Part shown: in pieces, positions 9,292 through 17,913 of the stretch
Layout: the number at the start of each line of letters is the position of its first letter
Numbering within the stretch: the stretch's first letter is position 1
From: OMIW01 sp044235645
GTDB taxonomy: Bacteria > Bdellovibrionota_C > UBA2361 > OMIW01
NCBI GenBank assembly: GCA_044235645.1
Contig: JBIIHQ010000001.1
Coordinates: 248,001 to 312,000, forward strand
DNA: 64,000 nucleotides
Reading direction: 5' to 3'
Made by a program: the position numbers and the translations under genes
The notes under the pieces: generated by a model
Seen by the model: only the letters and a program-made list of their open reading frames with translations
What the model was told of the DNA's origin: nothing
Database searches by the model: none

Positions 9292-10071
9292 TCAGGATAT
9301 ACTTCCTTCTACCTTACCTTTCTGGTGTCGACCCAACCAGAGGGCGTACGCTCCGGCTATGGCAGAGATCACTGCGGTCTGGCACCGAAGTCGCGAACTA
9401 CCGAGGGTGACGGGGATAAAGCCCTGAGAGCGTAAAGTGAGATCCTCTTCGGGGGTCATATCCCCCTCGGGACCAAATGCAACTACCCAATCAGGGTGCT
9501 CGCTTCGGGGCAGAGTCGCAAGAGGGCTAGCGTCATCGCTGAGGGAGCAGAGAAATCGGGACGAGTGGAGAGGGGGAAGGTCGCGGAGCGCGCTCGTCAG
9601 AGTTGGTTCCCAGGTAACTTTTGGGACGAAAAGCTGTCCCGATTGTTTTGCGGCTGATTCAGCTATCTGACCCCACCGACGGAGACGGTTCTCTCCATCG
9701 GTGGGAATTGACCGGGCTGCTTGCCAGAAGGTGATATTTGCGACGCCACACTCGGTTGCTCCCTCGACAATCGCGTCACTGGCGGGTCCTTTGGGAAGAC
9801 CACAGATAATTCTGGAGATGGGGCATTGTGCCGTTAAGTCGCTGGCCTCTCGGCAGTCACTCTTGAGGGGACCATGAATGCAGAGCTTGAGAGGCCCATT
9901 TTGGGAGACGGTTGCCCGGTAGGAGCGCTGGTTGCCATCAACGACGGTGACCGCATCCCCAACTTTCAGACGAAGAACTCGCTCGAGGTGATGGAGGTCC
10001 TTGTCCTTAGGAGAAATCTCGTAACCGCTTGAAATAAGGTCGTCGACGAAAACTCTTCGTTCGTGGCTCAT
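9292..10071 (-). CDS. rsmE: 16S rRNA (uracil-1498-N3)-methyltransferase RsmE
   Basis: Methylates N3 of U1498 in 16S rRNA using S-adenosylmethionine (SPOUT family with a trefoil knot). Seen: the N-terminal PUA-like part with HHLERVLRLKVGD, the central GLPKGPASDAIVEGATECGV segment, and knot motifs GPEGDMTPEE and LGSSRLRCQTAVISA. The family norm at the last motif is LRxETA, here LRCQTA. The start is placed at the ATG at 10071 (259 residues), because the family begins with a basic RRFFV-like segment and MSHERRVFV fits. An upstream GTG at 10110 is also in frame. It lies in a minus-strand run with the DsbA-fold gene before it and the RDD gene after it. Confidence 0.93.
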   Translation of the reverse strand: MSHERRVFVDDLISSGYEISPKDKDLHHLERVLRLKVGDAVTVVDGNQRSYRATVSQNGPLKLCIHGPLKSDCREASDLTAQCPISRIICGLPKGPASDAIVEGATECGVANITFWQAARSIPTDGENRLRRWGQIAESAAKQSGQLFVPKVTWEPTLTSALRDLPPLHSSRFLCSLSDDASPLATLPRSEHPDWVVAFGPEGDMTPEEDLTLRSQGFIPVTLGSSRLRCQTAVISAIAGAYALWLGRHQKGKVEGSIS

Positions 10072-10204
10072 AGGCTCATGATGATGGCGCGAGACAGGAA
10101 CAATCGTCACTGGGCAGGGGAGAGGTCACCCTCCCCCCCTCGTAGATCTCATGCCATCACGCCTCTTGTAACGATGCTCGTGCCCACTCAGGCCGAGAAT
10201 TTTT

Positions 10205-10828
10205 CTACCGAGCCGCGTGAAGGGATTCCCCTCGCGAACGACCCGCGAGGCGGGCTCGAACATAGGGAATCTTGTCGTAACCGACGAATCTTTCTCCGTC
10301 GATGAGAAGAGTGGGGGTATCGAACACACCAAGTTTACGACCTCGCCGATAAACGCCTCGAACTCGCTCCCGACAATCGCTTGATGAAACCTTGCTCAGG
10401 AAATCTCCGAGGTCGATATCAAGCTCGTCGCAGAGCTCGCTCATAAAATGTTCGTCGTTCGGGTTTTCTCCAAGCCCCCAACATTTGTGAAACACCTTGT
10501 AGTTGTATTCCATGAGCACCCCCATATCGGCAGCGACCAGCGCCCCGCGCGTCACTCGGCTGGGGTCGAATTCAGTCTCTGGCCAATTATCGGGGTAGGA
10601 TAGGGGGAGACCAAGGTCTTCGGCGATTCTTTTGGTATCCTCGAAGACGTAAGAGAGTTTTTCCGCGAGAAGTGGAACTGGGGGGGGGGTATTTCCCGCA
10701 GCTTTTGCCGAAAAGGGCTGCCATAACACCTCTACTCCGAAATCGCGCGCGAGGTCGTAGATGCCCTCGAGTGCAAGATAGGAGTAAGGACTCTGAAAGG
10801 AATAAAAAACTTCGATTGAAGTTGTCAT
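10205..10828 (-). CDS. DsbA-fold protein, 2-hydroxychromene-2-carboxylate isomerase / kappa GST type
   Basis: A 207-residue thioredoxin-fold protein of the DsbA/kappa-GST group. The start FYSFQSPYSYLALEG carries the Ser-Pro pair typical of hydroxychromene-carboxylate isomerases (catalytic Ser, likely S13) in place of a CxxC. The cis-proline region reads VFDTPTLLIDGERFVGYDK. Members isomerise aromatic-degradation intermediates with glutathione, but many are uncharacterised. No aromatic-degradation genes are nearby, so the substrate is open. No signal peptide. The ATG at 10828 has AAGGGG upstream and is the first gene of the minus-strand run toward rsmE. Confidence 0.82.
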   Translation of the reverse strand: MTTSIEVFYSFQSPYSYLALEGIYDLARDFGVEVLWQPFSAKAAGNTPPPVPLLAEKLSYVFEDTKRIAEDLGLPLSYPDNWPETEFDPSRVTRGALVAADMGVLMEYNYKVFHKCWGLGENPNDEHFMSELCDELDIDLGDFLSKVSSSDCRERVRGVYRRGRKLGVFDTPTLLIDGERFVGYDKIPYVRARLAGRSRGESLHAAR

Positions 10829-11548
10829 ACGGTACCCCTTGGAGCTTTTTTATTCACAATAACCGGAGAAGGATCTCGCCGTGGCCACGCGAGGCACCGA
10901 GGGGCTCTGCTTGTTCAAGACCTTATCACCCAGGTCGGAGTTCGATACCCCGATCCCGAATGACACCGATCCAAAACGATACAGAGGGCTACAACTCTGC
11001 CACGAGCCACGATTACCCATTCACCGCACTTTTCTTAAACTCAACGATTCTGAAAGGCGAACTGGCAGTGGTGTTGAGAACTCCGGCGGTGTACTTCCCG
11101 TCGACAAAAGTCGAAGAGTTCCGCCCCTCCCTGAGAGAGACTCCGCCCCAAAAAACACCCGGCTCACCGCCAGATGTGAGTTGGTAACACACGCATGGAC
11201 GGTGGCCGAAACAACAGGTGATGCCGTCGACCCCGTATCAAAATCAATTAAAGGATAATCGCACCAATCTCCCTAAGTATCAATCCAGCTCCGTGATTTT
11301 TTGAAAGGTGCTATTTCTGGGGCTCGGCACGAGCGGAGGGGTTGAAGGAGAATCTTGATATTAAACGTAATTTCAAAGAAGTATCTTGCGTAGGATTCTT
11401 GCAGCAGAGACATTTTAAACTTAGTCTTGGAAGCTCGTGGTGTTGGGGAATTCGCCACCGGGCTGCAGTATCATCCAAGATTCCTCCGTCGCTTATCCTA
11501 GGACTGTCTGAGAGGGCCTTTTATCTTGATGCCCGTGTAGTTGCTACC
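10829..11548. other. Intergenic, between divergent genes
   Basis: About 720 bases without a gene I can support. Plus-strand frames here (for example 10881-11258) have no family features, and the frame leading into the metF-like gene is unlike it in composition. It must hold promoters for the divergent DsbA-like and metF-like genes. Confidence 0.4.
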
Positions 11549-12505
11549 ATGACGGAACGAGTAACCCTCCAAGATCGCTCTGACCTTGTTCTCCAAGGAA
11601 CGGATGCCCTTCACAAGCTTATCTCCTTTCGGCCGGGTGATCCGCTTCACTTTTGTCTCGAAGTCAATCCTCCCAGGGGAATTGACCACGACGCCGTCGT
11701 GGTCAGGCTCAAGGGTAAACTGGGCGGCGTATCGTTTATCAACGTGACCGATTCCGCTCTCGCGAGGATGAAAGCGGCAGCACTTCCGTTTGCCAGTGTT
11801 CTCAAACGAGAACTTGGGGTGGAGCCCCTTGTGAACGTTTCATGCCGAGATCGGAATGTGATTGCTCTCCAGGCCGATCTTCTTGGAGCTTCGATGTTGG
11901 GTATTCGCTCAGTGGTTGCTCTCACCGGAGATGCCCTCTCAGTTGGAGATATGCCCGAGGCAAAAGGGGTATTTGAGGTGAATTCAGTTGGGTTACTCGG
12001 GATTATTTCGTCTCTTTGCCGGGGAGAGGACCTCGCTCAGAATGCCTTGAAGGGGTCTCCGGTGATTACCCCCGGGGTTGTGGTCAATCCGAATGCGAGA
12101 AACATCTCAGCAGAATTGCGTCGATTAGAAAAAAAGAAGAATGCGGGGGCACAATATGCGCTGACTCAGCCGGTGTTTGATCTTTCGGCGGCGCGAGCCT
12201 TTCTTGAGCAGGCTATCCAGACCGTTCAGTTGCCGATTCTCGTTGGGGTTATGCCGATCCGTTCGGGGAAGGCAGGGCTGGCGATGAATGCGGTGCCCGG
12301 TATAAAATTACCCGATGAACTTGTGAAGGAATGTCAAGATATAGGAGAGGGGGACTTTTCGGTCCGATCAATAGAGCGAGCCGTGACAATTTGCGAGGGG
12401 GTTCGGGATCTCGTCGCGGGATTCCACGTTGTGTCAGGACCAGCACCGACCCTCGGGCTTGAGCTGGTGTCGCTGCTTGTGAAATATTTTGGGATTGGCC
12501 AGTGA
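11549..12505 (+). CDS. metF: Methylenetetrahydrofolate reductase-like protein (MetF family)
   Basis: A 318-residue (beta/alpha)8 flavoprotein of the MetF family, which reduces 5,10-methylene-THF to 5-methyl-THF. Seen: the N-terminal strand FCLEVNPPRG with the conserved Glu, VEPLVNVSCRDRN, the strand SVVALTGD, and KKNAGAQYALTQPVFD, where the Gln belongs to the folate-contacting set. The sequence is closer to the reductase halves of BhmT-MetF fusions than to E. coli MetF. The open frame extends about 70 codons upstream, but this stretch is not MetF-like, so the ATG at 11549 is used. It stands alone ahead of an orphan nuoI. Confidence 0.85.
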   Translation: MTERVTLQDRSDLVLQGTDALHKLISFRPGDPLHFCLEVNPPRGIDHDAVVVRLKGKLGGVSFINVTDSALARMKAAALPFASVLKRELGVEPLVNVSCRDRNVIALQADLLGASMLGIRSVVALTGDALSVGDMPEAKGVFEVNSVGLLGIISSLCRGEDLAQNALKGSPVITPGVVVNPNARNISAELRRLEKKKNAGAQYALTQPVFDLSAARAFLEQAIQTVQLPILVGVMPIRSGKAGLAMNAVPGIKLPDELVKECQDIGEGDFSVRSIERAVTICEGVRDLVAGFHVVSGPAPTLGLELVSLLVKYFGIGQ

Positions 12506-12638
12506 TGCGACCATCTGTTTGATTTGGTTATGATTCGATGAAGAGATGTATCTTCCGGCTCAGAGACTCGTTCGGGACATAATCATGGCAGGTAAGCAAC
12601 GGAGACAAGTTCAAGGAAAAATATAGTGAGGCGATAAA

Positions 12639-13235
12639 ATGAGGCGACGAGAGGAGATGAGTTTTTTGGAGCGTATTTACGTTATTGAAGTCCTTAAAGG
12701 GCTTTCGATAACAACCTATCGGCTCATCCACAATTTTCTCCTGCATGTGCTCCATCTCATGGGACTTCGCAAAGAGGTCCCCGCTTCGGCGAGTATTCAG
12801 TATCCGGAGGAGCGAAGGCAATATCCGGCGCGGTATAGAGGGCGACATCGGCTGACGCTTTATGAAGATGGAGCGATTAAGTGTACGTCGTGCTTTCTGT
12901 GTGCAACGGCGTGCCCGGCCCGGTGTATCTACATCGAGGCAGCTGAGCATGATGACCCTCAGGTGGAAAAATTCCCCCTTCGCTACGAGATCGATACACT
13001 CCTGTGTATCTACTGCGGTTACTGCGTTGAGGCGTGTCCGGTTGATGCAATCCGAATGGACACGGGTCTGCACCCTGAGGTTTATCCGGCGGATCCCCGA
13101 AATTATATTGAGGATAAAGAGACTTTGATGGCTCGGTCTCTTATTCTTGAGCAGAAAGGACCGGGGCAATACTTCGCTGACCACATGAAAAAGATGCAGA
13201 CTTTTGAGCGGGATCCATTTTCATCTGTGGAGTAA
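12639..13235 (+). CDS. nuoI: NuoI-type 2[4Fe-4S] ferredoxin subunit
   Basis: A 198-residue homologue of the complex I subunit NuoI. Two ferredoxin motifs are intact: C82-x2-C85-x2-C88-x3-C92-P and C123-x2-C126-x2-C129-x3-C133-P, which bind clusters N6a and N6b between NuoB and the NADH end. The long amphipathic N-terminal helix (residues 8-45) that docks on the membrane arm is present, and the C-terminal EACPVDAIRMDTGLHPE is typical. The ATG at 12639 has GAGG seven bases upstream. No other nuo gene is nearby, so this is an orphan copy or part of a split complex. Confidence 0.93.
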   Translation: MRRREEMSFLERIYVIEVLKGLSITTYRLIHNFLLHVLHLMGLRKEVPASASIQYPEERRQYPARYRGRHRLTLYEDGAIKCTSCFLCATACPARCIYIEAAEHDDPQVEKFPLRYEIDTLLCIYCGYCVEACPVDAIRMDTGLHPEVYPADPRNYIEDKETLMARSLILEQKGPGQYFADHMKKMQTFERDPFSSVE

Positions 13236-13302
13236 ATAGCCCCACCAGTATTGAAGACTGCGGGAGTAGTTCCCCTTTTGGCAGCGTTGCGCGGAGAGTT
13301 CT

Positions 13303-14733
13303 GTGGGCCGTCTTTGGCTACTTTCGGGAATTGTCTCCTTTTGGCTTTTTAGCCTAAGCGGCAGTGCGACGAGTTCGTTCGCCCAGCCTCGAGAGGTTCC
13401 CCCCGGCCTACCCCCGATCTCGACCTCTCTCAGCGAAGGCGAGACGATGATTGATGTCGACTCTGTCGGTGAGTTTGCTGCAATAATTCCTCCCGCGATA
13501 GAGCACCTCGTCAAAAAGGCTGATATGCCCCTCCCCGCTATCGGTCAAATTCCCTTTTCAGATCACCGGGAGCTGCTGTGGCAGTCATCTGGTCAGCCGG
13601 GATGGAGGCCCTTTCCCTTCTCATCAGTCCGCGAGGAAGGAGACGTTGATAGGCCGATTAAGATCGCGAGGAACATCGAACATCTCTGGCAGACGCCTCC
13701 CGCGCTTGAGGCTTCGGTAAGTTATTTGAGATATCGGGCGAGTAGTGAGCCAATTCCCCTTCATTTTCGGCTGAGTCGATCGTATGGGACTGCCGAATCG
13801 CCCTATTCGGCGAACCAACTCTTTCGAGAGTTGGTTTCTTTTGATGCTCCCGCAGGATTGCTGCCCCTTCAATTCCTCACAATTCGTTTCGCCGATGGGA
13901 CGGAGGATAAAATTTGGGAACATTCAGGGCCTGTCGGAGTGCGCGCGCTTGAGACATGGGTACGTCACGAACGAGCGGGGGGGGGCCTTGCCGTGCCCGA
14001 TGATCTGCTTGTGCACAGCGCCGCCCCAGATGCTTATGAATATCGGGACGTTCAAAGCGCGATCCAACTCGTACCCTTTTCAGCTTTACCTCTGCCATCC
14101 CTTGAGGAGAGCTCAGATGGATGTGTTATTTTGGCTGATGATCCGAAACATCCACCGTTCAATTCCTTCTCAAAGCGGTTCGCGAGAGCTCGTGGTTGGG
14201 CGCCGACCGGAATAGTTTTTGTACCTCGCCGGGTTCTCATCTTAAAGGCTGTACCGAAATCTCCCTTCCCCGGCGAGTCTGAGATTAGCCTTTACGTGGA
14301 TCGCGAGACGATGATGCCTCTCATCAAAGTTGTTCGCTCGGAGAGCGGTGCCTTACAACGCATAGTCCTCGGGGCTGCGGTGATCGGCCAAACCAAGAGA
14401 GGGGCGATTATTCCGTTCATGCGACAGGTAGTCTCCATTACTGCGGGTGGCCGCGACGTCGATGCCCTTTTCTTCGAGGAGGTACGGCGGTGTGGGGTCG
14501 AACGAGCGGTCGCCCTTCGAGCAGAGCTTGATACAAGGGCGCTGTCGGAGCAATCCTCTGGAGATGGTGTCAAGCGTGAGGTGAGAGAACAAAGTTCAAG
14601 TGGCCAAAGCTCTAAAAAGGGCGCAATTCATGGAGAGGCAAAGAGGGGGACAGATGAACCAACCTCGGGCAAACGAGGCACAGCTCCGCCGGGGGATTCT
14701 GCCGGAGCGCGCTCGAAAAAACGAGAAGAATAA
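13303..14733 (+). CDS. Secreted protein of unknown function
   Basis: A 476-residue protein with a clear signal peptide (hydrophobic stretch followed by SATSSFA, cleavage likely near residue 28). The body (about 30-400) is beta-rich without a motif I can name. Residues 400-476 are rich in Ser, Gly, Lys and Glu and probably disordered. The start is GTG at 13303 with GGAGAG upstream. The strand pattern near residues 320-400 (colinear LYVDRETMMPLIKVV and a later VVSITAGG) is faintly like DUF1329 or LolA-type beta proteins, which is only a suggestion. It ends convergent to sspB. Confidence 0.7.
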   Translation: MGRLWLLSGIVSFWLFSLSGSATSSFAQPREVPPGLPPISTSLSEGETMIDVDSVGEFAAIIPPAIEHLVKKADMPLPAIGQIPFSDHRELLWQSSGQPGWRPFPFSSVREEGDVDRPIKIARNIEHLWQTPPALEASVSYLRYRASSEPIPLHFRLSRSYGTAESPYSANQLFRELVSFDAPAGLLPLQFLTIRFADGTEDKIWEHSGPVGVRALETWVRHERAGGGLAVPDDLLVHSAAPDAYEYRDVQSAIQLVPFSALPLPSLEESSDGCVILADDPKHPPFNSFSKRFARARGWAPTGIVFVPRRVLILKAVPKSPFPGESEISLYVDRETMMPLIKVVRSESGALQRIVLGAAVIGQTKRGAIIPFMRQVVSITAGGRDVDALFFEEVRRCGVERAVALRAELDTRALSEQSSGDGVKREVREQSSSGQSSKKGAIHGEAKRGTDEPTSGKRGTAPPGDSAGARSKKREE

Positions 14734-14827
14734 TTCCGTCTGGGTCGGCTCGGTTAAGTGGAAAAACCGCTAGAAGGGGTATCGAGCTCTGGCAAGGCCG
14801 GTGAAATTCTCTGCAGAGTGAGAATAT

Positions 14828-14849
14828 GGCGCGTCCTATTTTACGCGCC
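14828..14849. terminator. Stem-loop at the convergent ends of two genes
   Basis: GGCGCGT (14828-14834) and ACGCGCC (14843-14849) form a perfect 7-bp stem with an 8-nt loop that contains the sspB stop codon. It lies about 95 nt beyond the end of the plus-strand secreted-protein gene. It may act as a two-way transcript end; the T-content after it is low. Confidence 0.4.
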
Positions 14850-15258
14850 GCAAAATCGGCCTTTTCTCCAGTTGTTCTTCTCTCGCTTTTGGTACTTTGG
14901 CAACGGCCGCGCTCGATCTCGACATTTTCGGCCGGTCGGCGGTCTGCTCGGTAGGATCTCCCCAAGCTACGATCTCTCCTGACACGTTTGTCGCTCCTCC
15001 AATCGCATCTATCGGCACGCTACACCGATAATAGTCGCCGTTGAAGAGTAATTCAGTAATGATTTTATCATCTTGAACTTCGAGAGAGCCCCGAAAGAGG
15101 GTGCTCAGTTTAAGGGTTACCGCGGGTAGTTTGCGGAGGTGTTCGGGAAGGTCAACCCCCGGGAAGGAGGGTACTAAATGGATTAATACGTACTCATCGA
15201 GGAGTAATCGCTTGATATGCTTTACCTTCTCTTGGCGTCCTAAAAGCTGAGTCTTCAT
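14836..15258 (-). CDS. sspB: SspB-family ClpXP specificity-enhancing adaptor
   Basis: A 140-residue protein that matches the SspB fold by pattern: an N-terminal helix, strand YVLIHLVPSFPGVDLPEHLRK, a beta core with LSTLFRGSLEVQDD, then a strand with LLFNGDYYRCSVPIDAI and the end of the domain GEIVAW. SspB binds ssrA-tagged proteins and delivers them to ClpXP. After about residue 103 a charged, flexible tail ends in a short basic stretch (PILRRVK), which is where SspB carries its ClpX-binding XB motif. No sspA is adjacent. It is divergent from parC, with a palindrome between them. Confidence 0.72.
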   Translation of the reverse strand: MKTQLLGRQEKVKHIKRLLLDEYVLIHLVPSFPGVDLPEHLRKLPAVTLKLSTLFRGSLEVQDDKIITELLFNGDYYRCSVPIDAIGGATNVSGEIVAWGDPTEQTADRPKMSRSSAAVAKVPKAREEQLEKRPILRRVK

Positions 15259-15309
15259 GGTTTTTCGCCTGATCGGTTTAAAGTACGTCCGAGAGGATTT
15301 GGCCTCAAG

Positions 15310-15322
15310 GGTAAACTTTACC
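15310..15322. promoter_or_regulatory. Palindrome in the sspB-parC divergent region
   Basis: A 13-base perfect palindrome (GGTAAA-C-TTTACC) sits in the 236-nt space between divergent sspB and parC. It could be a regulator site for either gene. No regulator can be named. Confidence 0.3.
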
Positions 15323-15494
15323 GATATTTTGCGACCCCTTCAACTCGGCACTTTCTACTCGATGAGACCTTGGAATGGTTCTCACCGTTGCACCTCGGGC
15401 TATCTCGGGGCAACATAGCCACCACCAGCAAAGGGACTGCACATCCCCTGAGAAATGTTGGGAAATTTTATTGTTATCAAGATCAGGGTACCCA

Positions 15495-17765
15495 ATGACC
15501 GTTGTTGATACCTCTCTTCATCAAGAGTCACGAGATAGATATTTAACTTACGCTTTAAGTGTTGTCTCGGGACGAGCTCTTCCAGATGTTCGCGATGGTC
15601 TGAAACCGGTGCAGCGGAGAATCCTCTACGCGATGCTCAAAAATTTGGGAATGAGTCCCGAATCTTCGCATCGCAAGTCGGCCTCGGTTGTGGGTGAGGT
15701 TCTCGCAAAGTATCACCCTCACGGTGATATCGCGTGCTACGAGGCGATGGTAAGGATGGCTCAGGACTTCTCCCTCAGATATCCCTTGGTCGATGGTCAG
15801 GGCAACTTCGGTTCTCTCGATGGTGATAGCGCTGCGGCCTACCGATATACCGAGGTGAAGCTTAAACCTCTTGCAGTTCAGGTTATCGGAGAGATCGACG
15901 AAGACACTGTATTGTTTCGAGATAACTTCGACGCGACGGTTCAGGAGCCCACGGTCCTTCCCTCCCGGGTGCCGAATCTTCTCATTAACGGGGTATCGGG
16001 TATTGCGGTCGGTATGGCGACGAGTATCCCACCCCATAATCTGCGGGACACGGTGAAGGCTCTCATCGAGCTTTCAAAGGATAGGGAGCTTTCAACGGCC
16101 AGATTAACGTCACTGATTAAGGCTCCCGATTTTCCGACCGGGTGCCAGATTTTGAGCACGAAAGCCGAGCTTGAAGCAATCTATCGGACGGGCAAGGGTT
16201 CGATTCGAATGCGTGGAGAGTGGAAGATCGAGGAGGGGCAGCGAGGTAAGCGATTTGTGGTTATATCTTCGATACCCTACGCAATAAACAAAGCCCAGCT
16301 TGTCGAAAAAATAGCGGACCTTATACTCAATCGACGTGTTCCTCAGCTTGTCGACATACGGGATGAGTCGACCGAAGAGGTCAGGATCGTGGCTGAATTG
16401 GCACCTGGGGCTGATCCCGAAATCGCGATGGCCTATGTGTGTAAATACACGCCCCTGGATACAACCTTCCCGGTAAATCTGACGGTGCTCACTCCGACCG
16501 GTCCGGGAGGATCTCTGAATCCCCAGCTTGTCTCGCTCCGGGAGTGCCTCTCTCATTTCCTTGATTTTCGTGAACAGGTAACTGTCCGTCGTTTGCAGTA
16601 CGAGCGGAAAAAGTTGCTTGAACGGCTCCATATTCTCGAGGCATTGGCGATTATCTTTGATGCGCTCGATGAGGCGATTACGATTGTTCGCAAGAGTGAG
16701 GGGCGGAGCGATGCAGCAAAGAGGCTCGAGAAGCGATTCAGCCTCAGTGAGATTCAGGCCTTTGCCGTTGTTGATATGAGAATCTATCAGCTCTCGCGGA
16801 CAAATATCACCGAGCTCAGGGATGAGCTCTCCAAGAAGGGCAAGCGTGTACAGGAGATAGAGGCCCTAGTGGCTGATCCTGAAAAGATAATTGAGATCGT
16901 TCGGGCTGATTTGAGTGAAATCGCATCTGCTTTTGGGGATAAGCGTCGGTGTGAGCTTATAAAAGAAGCGGTTGAAGTCGAAATAAAGGAGGAGGATTTT
17001 CTCGTTGCCGAGGATGTTCATGCAATAATTACCCGTGATGGGTGGCTCAAGCGCATACGCCAGACGAATGATCTAAGCGGTACACGGCTGCGCGACGGTG
17101 ATTCTATCCTGGCTGCATTTCCCCTTAGCACGAAGGACCACGTTGTTGTTGTCACGAATCTCGGGTCGATTTACTCGGTCCGAGTGGCTGATTTTCCTGC
17201 ATCGAGTGGTTATGGAGAGCCGATTCAGAAAGTGTTGCGGTTTAAGGATGGAGAGCGAGTGATTGCTTCGTTTCCGCATACGGGAGCACCTCGTGCTGAT
17301 CTAATAATCAGTATCAATGAAGGGTCGAGCGTTGCGCTCCTTTCGAAGGGAGGGCTTGGGCTTCGTTGCTCGGTGGACGGGTTAACGGCCTTGAAAAGGA
17401 GTGGAAAGCGCATCGCGAAGCTCCGGGAGGGGGATGAATTTATTGCAGCTCTCATTCTGACATCGACTGAGGTGGCCGTTTTTTCTCGGAAGGGATACGC
17501 TTTTCGGATGCGGGCGGCACAATTACCGCAGCGTGAAGGGGTGGCCAGTGGCGCATCGGTGATGAACCTGCGAGATGATGATGAGGTCGTTGCGTTCCTC
17601 CAGCGTCCTCTAGATGGCAAAATTACAGTGAGCTTATCGACGGGACGGGTCAAGGAGTTCGGTTGGGATGCCATTCAAGTGGGGCACCGCGATATGCGGG
17701 GCACAAAACTCTCAATACAGGGTGAGGTAAAAGAGGTAGCAGCGGCGGCGACAGTTGTGCAGTAG
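15495..17765 (+). CDS. parC: DNA topoisomerase IV subunit A (ParC)
   Basis: A 756-residue type IIA topoisomerase A subunit: it cuts and reseals DNA for decatenation together with ParE. Seen: the start ALSVVSGRALPDVRDGLKPVQRRIL, HPHGDIACYEAMVRMAQ, and AAAYRYTEVKL with catalytic Tyr at residue 118. The C-terminal beta-pinwheel blades read LAAFPLSTKDHVVVVT and AVFSRKGYAFRM. The gyrase box (QRRGGKG) is absent, which favours ParC over GyrA. Residue 79 (first after HPHGD) is Ile where quinolone-sensitive enzymes have Ser. The frame opens 40 codons earlier, but the family begins at the ATG at 15495. parE follows 148 nt downstream. Confidence 0.93.
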   Translation: MTVVDTSLHQESRDRYLTYALSVVSGRALPDVRDGLKPVQRRILYAMLKNLGMSPESSHRKSASVVGEVLAKYHPHGDIACYEAMVRMAQDFSLRYPLVDGQGNFGSLDGDSAAAYRYTEVKLKPLAVQVIGEIDEDTVLFRDNFDATVQEPTVLPSRVPNLLINGVSGIAVGMATSIPPHNLRDTVKALIELSKDRELSTARLTSLIKAPDFPTGCQILSTKAELEAIYRTGKGSIRMRGEWKIEEGQRGKRFVVISSIPYAINKAQLVEKIADLILNRRVPQLVDIRDESTEEVRIVAELAPGADPEIAMAYVCKYTPLDTTFPVNLTVLTPTGPGGSLNPQLVSLRECLSHFLDFREQVTVRRLQYERKKLLERLHILEALAIIFDALDEAITIVRKSEGRSDAAKRLEKRFSLSEIQAFAVVDMRIYQLSRTNITELRDELSKKGKRVQEIEALVADPEKIIEIVRADLSEIASAFGDKRRCELIKEAVEVEIKEEDFLVAEDVHAIITRDGWLKRIRQTNDLSGTRLRDGDSILAAFPLSTKDHVVVVTNLGSIYSVRVADFPASSGYGEPIQKVLRFKDGERVIASFPHTGAPRADLIISINEGSSVALLSKGGLGLRCSVDGLTALKRSGKRIAKLREGDEFIAALILTSTEVAVFSRKGYAFRMRAAQLPQREGVASGASVMNLRDDDEVVAFLQRPLDGKITVSLSTGRVKEFGWDAIQVGHRDMRGTKLSIQGEVKEVAAAATVVQ

Positions 17766-17913
17766 CCTCCCAGGCGTTCGATGACAGTTCCTGATGTGAG
17801 GAGCGAAGAGGGAGAGGATGAGTTAACGAGGTCGTTTATTAGCTGCACAAAGATGAAAAAATCTCGGAATAGTCGTGATGTGCTTTTTCCGAGCCTATGT
17901 CAGGGAAGAATGT

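Noticed and set aside
10935..10955. T-loop-like GTTCGATAC sequence that hinted at a second tRNA
   Set aside because: The stem has a mismatch and no acceptor, anticodon or D-arm can be built around it.
10672..11258. Overlapping plus-strand frames between the DsbA-like and metF-like genes
   Set aside because: Unlike any family, and composition differs from neighbouring genes; one overlaps the DsbA-like gene antisense.
12528..13184. 218-codon minus-strand frame opposite nuoI
   Set aside because: Antisense shadow of a gene with intact iron-sulfur motifs.
16110..16631. 173-codon minus-strand frame opposite parC
   Set aside because: Antisense shadow of a conserved topoisomerase gene.
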